Shown: positions 9,959-21,881, counted from the first letter of the stretch. The stretch is DNA of 64,000 nt from Loripinus fragilis (GCA_964019695.1 OZ026516.1:101804368-101868367); one strand, 5' to 3'. The notes: generated by a model not told the origin, from the letters alone. A program made the numbers and translations.

Positions 9959-10991
9959 TATCAAAATTTTGTGTGCTGGCCCATTTACACAATTGCAATC
10001 ACATGTACCTGATCCTCCCATTATAATCCTTCTGACTTTGAGGAAAGTTGTTCATAGCTGATGATAATGATGGAAATTCTGACTTACAACCAAGCAACTA
10101 CCAAGTTAGCAAAAGCATAGTTCATGAAATCAAATTTGGTGATAAAGCCGTCATGTAAATTTTAACAATTTGCCATATAGTGACAGGTACACTGTATTTT
10201 AATACTGATTGGCAGTTTGACCATAAAACAGGTTTTTCAAAAACTTCTCAACTACTTTTTATGTTTCAGTGTAATGAGCAAGTAGAAATGAACAAGTTTT
10301 TGTGTAGTTTGGCATGCACCTGGATGACAATAATAGATAGCCAGTTTTATATAATTGACAGCTTATATTTAGATGTTTCATTCAAATGAAATGCTAACTT
10401 GGTGGTTGCCTGGTTGTATTAAAGATTCCTACAACAACAATCTCTGAATTAATGCCTTTTCGATTCACTGGCCCTCCCTACCCAGATTCCTTGAACAACT
10501 GTATCCTTGCATTTTTTGTCAATCCATTGCACAGAGCCTCCCATTATAATTATTCGGAGGCAAAATGTTCAATACTTATGATAATGTAATTATTTGAACC
10601 AATAAAGACTACAATCATGACACTGAACAGCTGTATCTCAATTTATGTCATACTTATTAAGTTAAGACTTAAAGTCCCAGTCAACAATATTTCAGTCAGA
10701 GAGAGGGAGAGAGAAAAGAAGAAAGGGATAGACTAAAAGGCTCCAACCCCCACCAAAGTTTGCCTCAAGTGAAGCAAATTTCATCCTGCCAACAAGTCAA
10801 ATATGACAGGGCCATCTCTCTGAAATTGCAGCAGAGAGCTTGCCACCCTACCACCCACTTTTTCGTCATATTAAAATAAGTCAATTATTATTCAATTTTT
10901 AGCTGAAAAACAGGAGTTTGTAACTCTTGTGGTACTGTATTTGGATATATTTTCTGCTCATGAATATTTTTGAGGCAGATAATCAAGATTT

Positions 10992-11230
10992 GAGCCGCGA
11001 CATGTGATTTCCAACAATGTGGCATTTTGACAAGTGTAGACTCAGACGAGCCTCTGCAGCCTCCTTTTAAGCTTAGAAACTCCAAATCAAGTCCAGTCAG
11101 TAGCTTAACACTCATAGAATATTCAAGTAACTAGCAAAGGCCTTGATCAGACTGTGCATATGCACAGGCTGATCTGAGGCTTTGCTGGTCCCACACATAC
11201 CACATTGTTGGAAATCTCATGTCGCAGCTC
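10992..11230. mobile_element. G element 1 (inverted-repeat MITE)
   Basis: Termini GAGCCGCGACATGTGATTTC and the inverted GAAATCTCATGTCGCAGCTC, extended inwards by CAACAATGTGG / CCACATTGTTG. The interior includes CTGTGCATATGCACAG. Two further copies at 38186 and 55284. Confidence 0.8.
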
Positions 11231-12205
11231 ATTTTGGAAAAGCTGATTATTTCAATCTTTAAACCTCACTATCTCTGGAACTATATAAGATAATTTGATG
11301 CAGTTTTCAATGTTTAGATGTTTACATCCAGGAGTTGCTGCTTATAATAACAAGGTTCTACAACCCAGGGCCAAATGAATAAAATTGAAAAACACCTGAA
11401 AGAGAAATAAAAGATGGATGCACCAATTAATGATGACTATAAGTCTAAAGATGATACAATTTCTGCCAATCTTACAGCTGGGTTTTAAACTTTAAGGACA
11501 TCACATATCAAAATGTTACATTTGTCAGGGTCTTTCACCACAGGAGGTTTGGGATCTCTATAAGATATCTACAGGTGTGTCTTAGCCAAGAGAATAAGAA
11601 GGTTTACAGTCGTAACTAGAGTCAACGAAGTGCCATCACAAAACCCCAACCTATTAGCTTTTTGACCCCTCACCAGGGGCCAATAAAAACACTCCACTTG
11701 CATAAGCAAGACACTCAGCAAATTTGATTAGATTCATGCTAGCAGTTTAGGAGGAGATAGCATAACAGACAGATGGGGCAAAAAATAAAATGCTCCTTCA
11801 CACCCCGGCACTCAACAAAGTTGGTTGGATTTGGTCCAGCAATTTAGGAGATAGTAATAATGGACAAATGGACGGACAGGATCACAATATCCCTGAAATG
11901 CGGGTATAATTATTCACTACAGCACCCCTGGCTAGCAATTGCCCTGTATTCGTCAGTGGGCTAATGAACTTTCATTAATCTGACCAATGAAAGAAGCCAA
12001 TTGTCCTAAAAGTCATCCGCTGGGCCCTTCGGTTTACAAAATATAATCCATACACTTGAAAACTCATTATTTTACAAAATAAAGCCAAACTTGCTTGGAA
12101 ATGATCCTTATAATACTGGATTTTTTATGTTCAACACTACTCTCCTATTTCAATCCAAATAACCTGCTGAATTTCAGATACCGGAATTAGCAAGTATTTG
12201 AAAGC

Positions 12206-12275
12206 AGCGAAAATCTTGTGGATCCTCATCAACTGGTTTCTCAGAAGCCAGTTGATCTGGATCCACATTGTTTAA
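12206..12275. repeat. Q-type hairpin fragment
   Basis: GTGGATCCTCATCAACTGG / CCAGTTGATCTGGATCCAC form a hairpin with loop TTTCTCAGAAG. It abuts P element 3. Confidence 0.5.
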
Positions 12276-12286
12276 AAAAAAAGATA

Positions 12287-12509
12287 CACTTACCTGCCTT
12301 AAGCGGCCACTCAAAAACAGACAAAACAAAGATCTTAATGACAAAACAAAGATCTTATTGACAAATGGCAGCTTAATGAAGATCGAAAGTATTGCAATGC
12401 TCCCCTTGGAGCATTCTGCAATACTTTTGACCTGCATTAAGCAATAATTGGTCTTGAAAACCAATTTATGGTCTTCTTTTTGAGTGGCCGCTTAAGACAG
12501 GTTTTACTG
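12287..12509 (+). mobile_element. P element 3
   Basis: TA|CACTTACCTGCCTTAAGCGG to CCGCTTAAGACAGGTTTTACTG|TA. A short internal duplication of GACAAAACAAAGATCTTA is seen. Confidence 0.8.
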
Positions 12510-13807
12510 TATGTCCGAGCTTAGCATAATGAGGGTTAACTCTAGCACAGTCAATGCAAGTTTTTAAGTGAAATTAATGAAACGTGTGGTGTCAGTGAAA
12601 CTATTTATGACTCAAAGCTCCAACATTTCTCAATGTAGTTGTCTTAGATGAAACCAACATGTCTAGCTGCTTGCATTTCTGGATGCAAAATATTGATCAG
12701 TCATGTAATCTAGACCACGCCTCTGGGTGGAATAACTTCCAACATCAACCAATAGCTTTCAATGTTTGTGTGACATCATTCACATATCACTACAACATTT
12801 TGTACACAACTTTTGCTAGCTGGCTGTTTCAACACCTTCGTTGCATAAAATATTTCAAGAATAACTAGTGGGTTTGGGTGGAAGATAATTAAATGGTTCC
12901 GGTGGAAGATAATTAAAAGTTTATTATATAATCTATAAATAAACATCTTCTGATTGGCTCAGATGCCTATCCACTGCTGCTGATATAGCTACATGTCACA
13001 TGATTGCTGGACATAACGTTGTAAGGCACACGGCACAAGGTAATATTGCATGGCTTACAGGAAACGACGGCAGAATCATTGGCAAGTAATTTCGTATGAT
13101 CTATCTGTAATGTCAATGGTTTTAATGGTCCACAATTGCAGGAAATGCATAACATACATTCATTATATACTGAAGGAATTTAGAAACGCACCATCTGCTT
13201 AAAGCTGCATAGTCTGTAACTTGTGATCTTTTAATTTTAGAACTAATGTTTCTATTTTTCAAGAACATAGTAAAAAAACTAAAATTCGGGTATACATTTT
13301 ACCAATTTCGTAAATCTTAACAACTTATCAGTATCAAAACAGCGGCATTTAGGTTAAATAAGCTGTCTATAATTATTGGAGGGACGCAAATAATTACCAA
13401 CAAGAGAAAAACACACCTGTTTTTATAAGTTAATTCACTTTTCCGTGCAGTTTTCAGCCATAGTGAACAAATTTATTGTGAAAACATAACTTAATTCTAC
13501 TTTTACAAATGATTTAAAAAGAAAATAAAAAATTTCGAAAAATGTTCAAAGTTGCAGATCTAGTCTCTATAAATGCTATTTTATGCCAAACACTTAATAT
13601 TTTCATTAAGTGAACAATGAAATTGACAAGTTCTGTCATTCAGCTTGCATTCAATATGAAAATCGAAATGCTGTGGCTTATGATTGCTGTGATGTCGCGA
13701 TAATTCTGAGACAACTCAAATACAAAAAGTCACAAAGTACCAATACCTTCCATAATGAACGAAAAAGAGTTTTCAAACCGATGTTCATTCTAGAAAGCTA
13801 AAGGATT

Positions 13808-13996
13808 TTGTTTGTTTGATTTGATTCTTTACATCCCATCAACAATCAGTTATATAGGGACGGGTCTCCCTTGGTTGAACCAGACCTAAGCTAGGATAAA
13901 TGTGTCTTGCTCAAGGACCACAAGGCAGTGACGCCGGTGAGGCTCGAACCCTCGGTCTCGAGTCAAGCACTCTACCACTGAGCCACTGCGCTCCTT
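13808..13996 (-). mobile_element. S element (tRNA-derived SINE), 13-bp target duplication
   Basis: Read on the minus strand: GGAGCGCAGTGGCTCAGTGG (A box), GGTTCGAGCCTC (B box), GTCCTTGAGCAAGACAC, GAACC...CCCGTCCC, TTGTTGATGGGATGTAAAG, tail AATCAAATCAAAC. GAAAGCTAAAGGA flanks both sides (13793-13805, 13997-14009). Family consensus length about 200 bp. Confidence 0.9.
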
Positions 13997-14589
13997 GAAA
14001 GCTAAAGGAAAGACAAAATCAAATCATGAAGTTTTAGGCCCCTAGCAACGTTCATTTCATCTACACGACGTCATTACTTTTTGACATAATTGGCTGTTTA
14101 TATCCAAAGGATCAGGAATAATCAAAATCTTTTATTGCCAACAGATACTCCTCAATCAGTTGCATAAAAGACAAAAGTATCGCGACATGCTAAAACATCA
14201 TCTGCCGTTTGAAAATTTAAGGCTGACGTTAGCAAAGAAACGCTGCGAGTGAGAGTGTAATAAAGCGATTATTTCTGAAACTTTTTGTGTTTTTCCATTA
14301 GTTAAGATATCTGGCTACGACATCAAAGTGTTTGGTTTCAAATTTAATTAAATTTACATTTGTCAGGGAACAATTGTTGAAAAACACTAACGTCGGTATT
14401 ACGTCAGAATGAACAGCATGAGCAAGTCAAAATTATGGCAAATCATGGTCCATTGTGCAAGAGGATAAAGAATGATAAAGAAAACATCCTCAAATTAAAC
14501 ATGTGGAAGAGAAAGAAAATATAAAATGGTGCATTTCTAAAGTCCTTCAGTATATAAAAAAACAATTATTGTTGACTATTATTTTGGTA

Positions 14590-14668
14590 GATATGGAGTG
14601 TTATTGAACAGTAAACATAATCATATTGACCTCCGCTCTGTGTTCAATAACACTCCATGTCCACCTCA
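14590..14668. repeat. Short inverted repeat
   Basis: GATATGGAGTGTTATTGAACA and TGTTCAATAACACTCCATGTC are inverted copies around a ~35-nt loop. Confidence 0.6.
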
Positions 14669-14988
14669 ACATAAGTCAATAATTGTATAATATTTACTTC
14701 TAAATATAAAATGTAAATATGATAATTGAAATTCAGATTTTTAGCATGTACTGGATTATGAAAAACATTAGCGACATGTATTTCAATCTCTCTGTGAAGC
14801 ACTTCAACGAATACTTTTCGTTATCTGGTAGCTGGATTCCTGTGAACACAGTGACAGTGATGGACAAGACTTCCAGTGAAAAGTGAGACTAACAGGGTGA
14901 CATTTAAAATGAGGAATGGAATCACTATAAAGCATAAGCAAAAGACACCCAGCAGAAAAAAGTAGCAGGAAGTTCCCATAATGCCAAC

Positions 14989-15072
14989 CTGTTTGCATTC
15001 AGCTGATAGATGATCATGTGACATTGTGTCATGATCATGAGACTCATCATGTGATTCTTCTATATTGCTGTC
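14989..15072 (-). CDS. TMF1: TMF1 exon 5 (acidic His/Asp/Ser-rich)
   Basis: Acceptor TTCATTTCAG|GACAGC and donor AAACAG|GTTGGC frame 84 nt, phase 0 to 0. The 28-residue peptide begins DSNIEESHDESHDHDTM and ends SAECKQ, joining directly to KLAEMSE of exon 6. Low complexity prevents homology recognition, so the call rests on splice sites, phase and position. The longer ORF around it is intronic read-through. Confidence 0.65.
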
Positions 15073-15460
15073 CTGAAATGAAGAGCTCTGGTCAGCATGC
15101 ACACAGTGGCAAGGTGTATAAACTCAGCTGGTTGGAAGCATATTTGTCAAAATTTCTTCCATTGAGGCTTAGAGTGTCATTATAAGAAAAGGTAAAGAAA
15201 TGTTTAAATCGCATTAAAAAAGCATTGCTGACAATGCATTATACTCCGTCACAGAAAAATCTTATCTAAAATAAAATTGCCTCATGTAAGAGGATGCATA
15301 TTTATTCATTGAAATGATAAGTCATTAAAGAGCAATTAGAAAGATAGCTTTATATTTTTATTGTTCATTATGATGATAGAAGATATAAAGAAAATCATTT
15401 TGCCTAAAAACACATGAAAAAAAATGACCAAGCATTAATTAGTAATGCTGATTTGTTTAT

Positions 15461-15658
15461 AGGGAGCGCAGTGGCTCAGTGATGTTCTTGATTCGAGACC
15501 GAGGGGCCGCAGGTTTGAGCCTCACCGGCATCACTGCGTTGTGTCCTTGAGCAAAACACATTAATCCTAGCTTAGTACTGGTTCAACCCAGGAAGACCCG
15601 TCCCTACATAACGGAAAGATTGTTGATGGGATGTTAAGAATCAAATCAAACAAACAAA
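15461..15658 (+). mobile_element. S element (SINE), 12-bp target duplication
   Basis: AGGGAGCGCAGTGGCTCAGT...GGTTTGAGCCTCACC...AATCAAATCAAACAAACAAA. CTGATTTGTTTA repeats exactly at 15448-15459 and 15659-15670. Confidence 0.9.
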
Positions 15659-16055
15659 CTGATTTGTTTACAACATAACTTTTTTCCACTATAAGTAACC
15701 TCCCTTGATTTTTCATAGATTTTGACTCTCTATAAAATCTAACTCATTTAGAAGAGGTCTTTGTATGCTAGCAGTATACTGAAAATTAAAATCTTCTAGG
15801 TCAAGTAATAAATTGGCAAGTAACCCAAAAACCACAGTCTTGTTAACATCAAGGGCCATAACTCTATATGTGCTATAAATTATGGGTAAGAAAATACAAT
15901 TTTATGCTGAATTTTTTTGTTTATCTAAACCTATGCACAGAGTTATACAGTAAATATTCTGAAGGGAGTAAACTATTCATTGGATGTCAAACAGGGAGTA
16001 AAATATACATGATCTGTAGTACTGAGGTTTTCTTCCAATTTCATTATTTACCACA

Positions 16056-16263
16056 CAATAAAACCTGTCTTAGACGGCCACTAAGAAAGAACACCAAAAA
16101 TTGGTTTTTCAAAACCCATTATCGCTTAATGCAGGTCAAAAGTATTGCAGAATGCTCCGACGGGAGCATTCTGCAATACTTTTGGCCTTCATTAAGCTAC
16201 CATTTTCCATTAATACCTTTGTTTCGTCTATTTTTAAGTGACCGCTTAAGACAGGTTTTACTG
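16056..16263 (+). mobile_element. P element 4
   Basis: CAATAAAACCTGTCTTAGAC to GCTTAAGACAGGTTTTACTG, followed by TA. Centre AGAATGCTCC|GACG|GGAGCATTCT. Confidence 0.8.
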
Positions 16264-16486
16264 TACTGTTCAAGTCATTTTTCCACAATATTCTCTAAAA
16301 GCTGGTCCAAATAAAGTACAGCAAGACTGGAAGCATTGGCTATTTAAATACAATCAAATGAAAGGAGCAGACTGGTTAGGTGCTTTTCTCTTCATAACCC
16401 TTATCCCAACACTGTTTTTAACCTGAAATTGTTCTCTGCTTTTTAGTTCTGCTGCACATATTCAAGTTCACTTCAAACTAGATTTT

Positions 16487-16566
16487 TTCATGGACGCAAA
16501 CAATATGAACCCTGATAAGATGGCTCCAAAGGGACCAGTATGATCTACGTCCATATTGTTTGCGAA
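16487..16566. repeat. Q-type hairpin
   Basis: CATGGACGCAAACAATATGA and TCTACGTCCATATTGTTTGCG are inverted with a ~30-nt centre. Confidence 0.6.
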
Positions 16567-16581
16567 TAAAGGCTATCTAAG

Positions 16582-16771
16582 CAGGCCTCCAGATGAGGGT
16601 GCGTAATCAAAAATTATTTTTCCTGTTTCTCAATCAAAACATGTGTTGTGGGTGCTCAAAAGAACCGTCTCAATGAGACGGTTCTTTTGAGCGCCCAAAA
16701 CACATGCTAAAACTGACAGCTAAGAAAATATTCACAATTGTATGCTGAAAAATATTTGCCTATCTGGACCT
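16582..16771 (+). mobile_element. H element 2
   Basis: CAGGCCTCCAGATGAGGGTG...; central hairpin GGGTGCTCAAAAGAACCGTC / complement at ~16644-16706; ends ...TATCTGGACCT. Antisense to TMF1. Confidence 0.85.
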
Positions 16772-17004
16772 ATGCCTAAGACATAAGAAGATGAGAGAAG
16801 CAGATGACAAGTGGTGACTGGTGGGCAAGGGGCTTAACAATTCTGAAAATCTAGATCCATTTCAAAGGAAGGGACAGGTTTAGATTTTTGTGATAATAAA
16901 AGGAAATTAAAAATTCCTGTCTAATAACAAAATTAACACAAAGGTCTTTCATTTTCATCCTACAGTTTCAGTTTAATTTACTTAAGAAATAAATTCAATT
17001 TTTG

Positions 17005-18646
17005 GTCTGTTCATGGAATCATGAACACTTCCGGTCTCTTGCAAAGTAAGCGAAGCTCAATTTAACTTTGCAAGAGACCTGAAGTTTATGATTCCATGAA
17101 CAGACCAAACGTTAAATGTACTACTTATCTTTACATTTTATATTATCAATCAAGTATCAATTTTCAATTTTCACCTACCTTGGCTGGTTTTTCGGATGTT
17201 TTGAATTAAATAAGACATAACAGAGGTTTCAGACTCGGCAAAACGTCAAATTATGGTGCCTAACGTCATATCGATACATGTTCAATTCCATGCAAATGTC
17301 AGCAAACAAACAACGTTATTGGATAATGTTGACTTTGGTGTAGTCTGTTCATGGAATCATGAACACTTCCGATCTCTTGCAAACTAAGTGAAGCTCACAT
17401 TAACTTTGCAAGAGGCCTGAAGTGTTCACGATTCCATGAACAGACCAAATGTTGCATTTATTACTTATATTTACATTTTATATTATCAGTCAAGTATCAA
17501 TTTTCACCTAACTTGGCTGGTTTTCCAGATATTTTTGAATTAAATCAGACATAACAGGCCTTCAGATTTACGGTGCGCCCGCGCCATTACCGCATGATTT
17601 CAAAATATGGCGCACCACTTTCCAAGGCAATGGGTCCGACAGGCGCATCCTTTTTAGCTGTGAAAGAAAGTCACTATTAGCTGATAACGGATATTCTGCT
17701 GGACTTGAGATGTGAAACGCCTCAGGCAGAGGTAAAACTTCCTTTGTTTACATTAAATTCACACACAAAAACGGAACTTGTCAAAAAGCTGATGTTCAGA
17801 TGACGTGTGGCATTTGTAAAATTTCGCCGCAAATCTCACCCAATAGGCTAAGTTTACATCATTTCTGTGTTTAAAAGATCAATTTCCCAATAGTTTCTAA
17901 CAGAGATGTGTAAATTTATCCATCTCACACACTAACATAATAGCTGCTAAGTACCCTTTTCAATGTAACGGCTCACTAAAGTCTGTTTTGTCGGAAAAAA
18001 AAGAAGATCGGCACATGCTTATACGTTGTCCTAACGTTTTAAATGAGTGATTAGCTCCCTTTAATTCAATAATTTAAGATTATGTTTGGTTCTCTTAAAT
18101 CTCTTTGAAGTCAACTTGATTGAGTAAGGCAGCATTGTTCTTACCAAATATATATTACAAGGGGTTTATTGATTACATTTTAATGGTCTTACATTAATGG
18201 AAAGTTTGGGAACTTATTTGAAATTAAGATAATCAAGCTAACCTATAGTTTTAAAATTGACTTTATATATAGGGAACTTTAGAACACATAGGAAATGTAC
18301 TGAAATTTATTAGGAAGGCCTCTGCATGTCCCTATATGATTGATTGCTATAGTTCCAACATTGTTTCCAGTGTTAAGTTATCAATATAATCTTTTGAAAA
18401 TACAACCCAGACGTCAACATATTCTTGGGCCCATCATTTCAGAAAATGACCCCCCATTTTTTGCTCTATGGGTCACTTCGGCCCACCACTCTTGAAAAAA
18501 ATCTGAAGCACTGACATAATGGAGGTTTCAGAATAGGTAAAACGCCAAAATTCCATGCCTAACGTCATGTCGATATGTGTTCAATGCCTTGCAAATGCCA
18601 GAAAACAAACAATGTTATTGGATAACGTTGACTTTGGTCCGCCCAA
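17005..18646. repeat. 338-bp tandem duplication, second unit interrupted
   Basis: Unit 1 starts GTCTGTTCATGGAATCATGA at 17005, unit 2 at 17343. Each opens with a ~100-bp hairpin (GGTCTGTTCATGGAATCATG... / ...GATTCCATGAACAGACC) and continues through CACCTACCTTGGCTGGTTTT-like and GGATAATGTTGACTTTGGT-like sequence. Unit 2 resumes at 18521 after a 957-bp insertion. Confidence 0.85.
17556..18512. mobile_element. 957-bp inverted-repeat insertion, 8-bp target duplication
   Basis: Ends AGGCCTTCAGATTT and the complement of AGTGCTTCAGATTT. GACATAAC precedes it and GACATAAT follows. The uninterrupted sequence ATAAGACATAACAGAGGTTTC is visible in the first tandem unit near 17210. No ORF of note. 8-bp duplication fits a hAT-type non-autonomous element. 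Confidence 0.8.
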
Positions 18647-18991
18647 ATGGCGTATAATATGATAACTTAAATTGAAGAAATTGTAAAGATTCATTATAAG
18701 ATTTACAGTGGAAATGTAAATATATGTAATAAGTACTGCAAGAATACAGTCCAATCCCGTTATATTTTTTTAAGTTAACAGGAACAGAGTTTTTCCTTAA
18801 AATTATTAGTAGTTTGAATCAAAAAGGGGTTACATAATTAAATAACATATAACTGAAAAATTAAATCAGTATTTTTTATCAAAACATTTCTTTTAACCCT
18901 TAAAGCGTCAAGAAAAAAATGCATCTGAAAATGTTGTATGCTGAAGTCATCTGCTGCAAATAATTGCCTAACATTACTGAGGAATTAAGTA

Positions 18992-19068
18992 TAAAAGCAA
19001 ACAGCGTGGACCCAAAACAGACTGCTCCTATAGGAGCAGTCTGATCTGGGTCCACACTGTTTGCCATA
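18992..19068. repeat. Q hairpin, near-perfect copy
   Basis: GCAAACAGCGTGGACCC ... GACTGCTCC|TATA|GGAGCAGTC ... GGGTCCACACTGTTTGC. Best-preserved copy of this small palindrome family. Confidence 0.8.
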
Positions 19069-19411
19069 GAGGCTTCTTGAACATTTTAGCAGACGAGAAA
19101 AGCAGAGGAATTTTGTTGCGATTGGCGCATTAAGGGTTAAGCACCCAAAACATGTTTTGATAGGTAATTATAAAAAAAATTGATAAAAATGTCCCATTCC
19201 ATAAATCCACTGTATCCTGAATGATTCGAAAATCAGGTACTTCATACTTTGATGTTTTCAATTATCAATTTTTTACTGTACTCGAGACCTAACATTTCAC
19301 AGAAAGGTGTCAAGATCTGAAAAACGGTAGCACTTATGTTTTGCTGTGTTTTGAAACTCCCAGCATACCCAGCAACTCTTATAAAATAAAATAAATATGG
19401 GTAACACAAAC

Positions 19412-19485
19412 CTTCAGTAATCTTTGTGGATGGTAAGGACTGTCATCTTCTTCATCAAGAGCAGGCAACTCTGGATGTTTTAATC
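19412..19485 (-). CDS. TMF1: TMF1 exon 4
   Basis: Acceptor CTATTTTTAG|GATTAA, donor CTGAAG|GTTTGTG. 74 nt, entering at phase 1 and leaving at phase 0. Peptide: LKHPELPALDEEDDSPYHPQ then RLLK. Short acidic linker before the coiled coil. The ORF that runs upstream of the acceptor is intron. Confidence 0.75.
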
Positions 19486-19943
19486 CTAAAAATAGAAATC
19501 TCATATTTACTGCATTGTTGCATGTTGACCTGATAAACGTTTCCTTTCTCACGGCATGTGCCTTTATCAGGTCATGATGATGTTGCACTTTTTAAATGAC
19601 GTCATCAATGACATTGAATCAACACAAAATCCATAAATATGTCATTATCGCTAGTTTGAACAGTGAATCAGCTTGTAAACTGATAAATAGAATACCAGGT
19701 TTGCGTCTTTTGATATCAAATTTACAAGGCTTGACTTTGAGAACGCATGTTGAATCGCTCGGCCAGCCTCGCGATGTCAACAAGCGTTTTCAAAGCCTTG
19801 CCTGGTAAACTTGATATATTTTCCTGGAGGGAGAAGTCACCTCTCCCCACTGTCAGGCCCTGACAATAAATCAATATCAACTGTGTTGACTGAAAAATAG
19901 AAACTCATATAATGTGCATGAAATGTGCTCTTATAAAGAGTGT

Positions 19944-21109
19944 CAGTGATTTTATTTGGGATTTTGGGAAGCTGCCTTTTCCTTCACATTTCGGAAAATA
20001 TATTATAAAAATTGGGAAAATAAGTACTACTTGAGCAGAAGTCGATGGTACACCATCCCAAATACCCGCTTTTTGACCTATAACCTTTACCTTGGGGTCA
20101 AGGTCACACAAAATGTAGCTCAGTACCTTCAACATAATATGACATATGCACCTGTAAAGTTTGAAGTTGCTATGTCCAATGGTTAAGGAGAAGAAGTAAT
20201 TACAAAAAATACACTATATGACCTTGACCTATGGGTCAAGGTCACACTAAATGTTGTCCAGTGCCCTCCAAATCATATGACCTTTGCACCTGCAAAATTT
20301 GAAATTGCTACGTCCAACAGTTTAGGAGAAGAAGCATTTACAAGAAATTCAATATTTGACCTTGACCTTGGGGTCAAGGTCATACAAAATGTTGCCCAGT
20401 ACCCGGTACATCATGTGAACCATCCGGCTACAAAGTTTGAAGTTGCTAGGTCTAACCGTTTAGGAGGAGATACATTTACAAGAAAATTCAATATTTGACC
20501 TTTGACCTTGACCTTGGGGTCAAGGTCAAACAAAATGTTGCCCAGTACCCTCTACATCATGTGGCCTTTTCAGCTACAAAGTTTGAAGTTGCTACGTCAA
20601 AAGGTTAAGGAGGAGATGCATTTACAAGAAAATTCAATATTTGACCTTTGACCTTGACCTTGGGGTCAAGGTCACACAAAATGTTGCCCAGTACCCTCTA
20701 CATCATGTGACCTATTCAGCTACAAAGTTTGAAGTTGCTGCGTCTAACCGTGTAGGAGGAGATACATTTACAAGAAAATACAACATTTGACCTTTGACCT
20801 TGACCTTGGGGTCAAGGTCACACGAAATGTTGCCCAGTACCCTCTACATCATGTGACCTATTCAACTATAAAGTTTAAAGTTGCTACCTCTAACGGTTTA
20901 GGAGGAGATACACAAGAAACGTGATGGACGGACGTACGCACGCTCGGACAGACAGACAGACGGACAGAAGGACCAACTTTGACACGAAATTAATATACCC
21001 TTTTTTCTAAAGAAAAAAGCGAGTATAAAAATACATGAAATTGGGAAAATAAAGGCCATTTTTGGATTGGGAATGACTCCCATATAAAAATGGCCAAATA
21101 AAATCACTG
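19944..21109. mobile_element. 1166-bp CAGTG-ended element carrying an N element
   Basis: Ends CAGTGATTTTATTTGG and CCAAATAAAATCACTG are exact inverted copies. AGTGT flanks both sides (19939-19943, 21110-21114). Most of the interior (20036-21028) is an N element, so this is a nest. CAGTG termini with a 5-bp duplication are hAT-like. Confidence 0.8.
20036..21028 (+). mobile_element. N element 1: tandem ~146-bp monomers with nuclear-receptor-like sites
   Basis: Opens GTCGATGGTACACCATCCC, AAATACCCGCTTTTTGACC; closes GACGGACAGAAGGACC, AATTAATATACCC, GAAAAAAGCGAGTATAA. ATACCCGC near the start and GCGAGTAT near the end form imperfect terminal inverted repeats. Monomers contain GGGTCAAGGTCA, CACAAAATGTTGCCCAGTAC, ATCATGTGACC, AAAGTTTGAAGTTGCTACGT, GGAGGAGATGCATTTACAAG. 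TTGACC starts at 20495, 20641 and 20787 give a 146-bp period. The layout (core tandem repeats between conserved flanks) recalls bivalve 'pearl' elements. Confidence 0.8.
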
Positions 21110-21134
21110 AGTGTGTACACATCTTAAGTTAATA

Positions 21135-21370
21135 CAGTAAAACCTGTCTTAAGCGGCCACTCAAAAAGAAGACCAAAATTGGTTTTCAAGAGGGATTATC
21201 GCTTAAAGCAGGTAAAATGTATTGCAAAACGCTCTAAGAGAGCATTCTGCATTGCAAAATGCTCTAAGAGAGCATTCTGCAATACTTCCAACCTTCATTA
21301 AGCTACCATTTGTTTTTAAGACCAGTGTCTTATCTATTTTTGAGTGGCTGCTTGAAGACAGGTTTCACTG
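21135..21370 (+). mobile_element. P element 5 with duplicated centre
   Basis: TA|CAGTAAAACCTGTCTTAAGC ... GACAGGTTTCACTG|TA. The central GCTCTAAGAGAGCATTCTGC unit is present twice in tandem. Confidence 0.82.
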
Positions 21371-21682
21371 TAGGTCAATTACTCAAATATGGTATTTTTT
21401 CGCCACTCACAATGAGCATCACAACAAATACTGCCATTTTTAGGTAAAAAAATCACTTTTAATCATTTTCATTCTGGATACCGGTAAACAGGTACTACAG
21501 CAAACAGTGAAGACCCAGATGAAAAATGATGCATAATGCAGCATTTAAGTTAAAAAAATCTTCAGGGACAGAAATTCATCATTTTACAGAAATTTTTACC
21601 GGCAGTCCCTTTAAATACAAAATGGACAATACCATACTTACTGTATCAATATGTATGGGATAAATGAAAGTCACATATACAT

Positions 21683-21871
21683 AGGTTTAGATAAACAATT
21701 TTTTTGAGTGTAAAATTGTAAATATTTTCTAATCCATCAGTTTGAACATATATTTTGGGTGCTCAAAAGAACCGTCTCACTGAGACGGTTCTTTTGAGTA
21801 CCCACAACATATGTTTTGGTTGAGAAATAAGAAAAATAATTTTTTGGTAGGCACTCTTAACTAAAGGCCTG
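21683..21871 (-). mobile_element. H element 3 with perfect 8-bp target duplication
   Basis: AGGTTTAGATAAAC ... CTTAACTAAAGGCCTG. ATATACAT flanks both sides (21675-21682, 21872-21879). The right flank runs into the TMF1 exon 3 donor, placing the element 10 nt inside intron 3. Best evidence that H is hAT-like. Confidence 0.88.
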
Positions 21872-21881
21872 ATATACATAC

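Larger units (their letters stand above)
7893..14988 (-). other. TMF1: TMF1 intron 5, repeat-filled
   Basis: About 7.1 kb without recognised exons. Contains H1, P1-P3, an E element split by a 758-bp insertion, G1, a SINE with 13-bp target duplication and several hairpins, listed separately. At 11700-11911 a decayed segment (GGAGGAGATA..., then GACGGACAGG..., then GCGGGTATAA) resembles the tail of an N element. The spans 9959-10991 and 12510-13792 show nothing recognisable apart from a GA-rich patch near 10697-10730. Confidence 0.6.
15073..19411 (-). other. TMF1: TMF1 intron 4, repeat-filled
   Basis: Contains a SINE, P4, H2, Q hairpins and a 338-bp tandem duplication with a 957-bp insertion, each listed. 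The 15671-16055 and 18650-18990 stretches show nothing recognisable. An ORF at 15868-16314 runs into P4 and is not a gene. Confidence 0.55.

Noticed and set aside
14804..15102. Membrane-protein-like ORFs around TMF1 exon 5
   Set aside because: Hydrophobic part is intron past a good donor; only the 28-codon exon is kept.
15868..16314. 148-codon ORF as a gene
   Set aside because: The second half is P element 4; the first half is AT-rich intron of TMF1.
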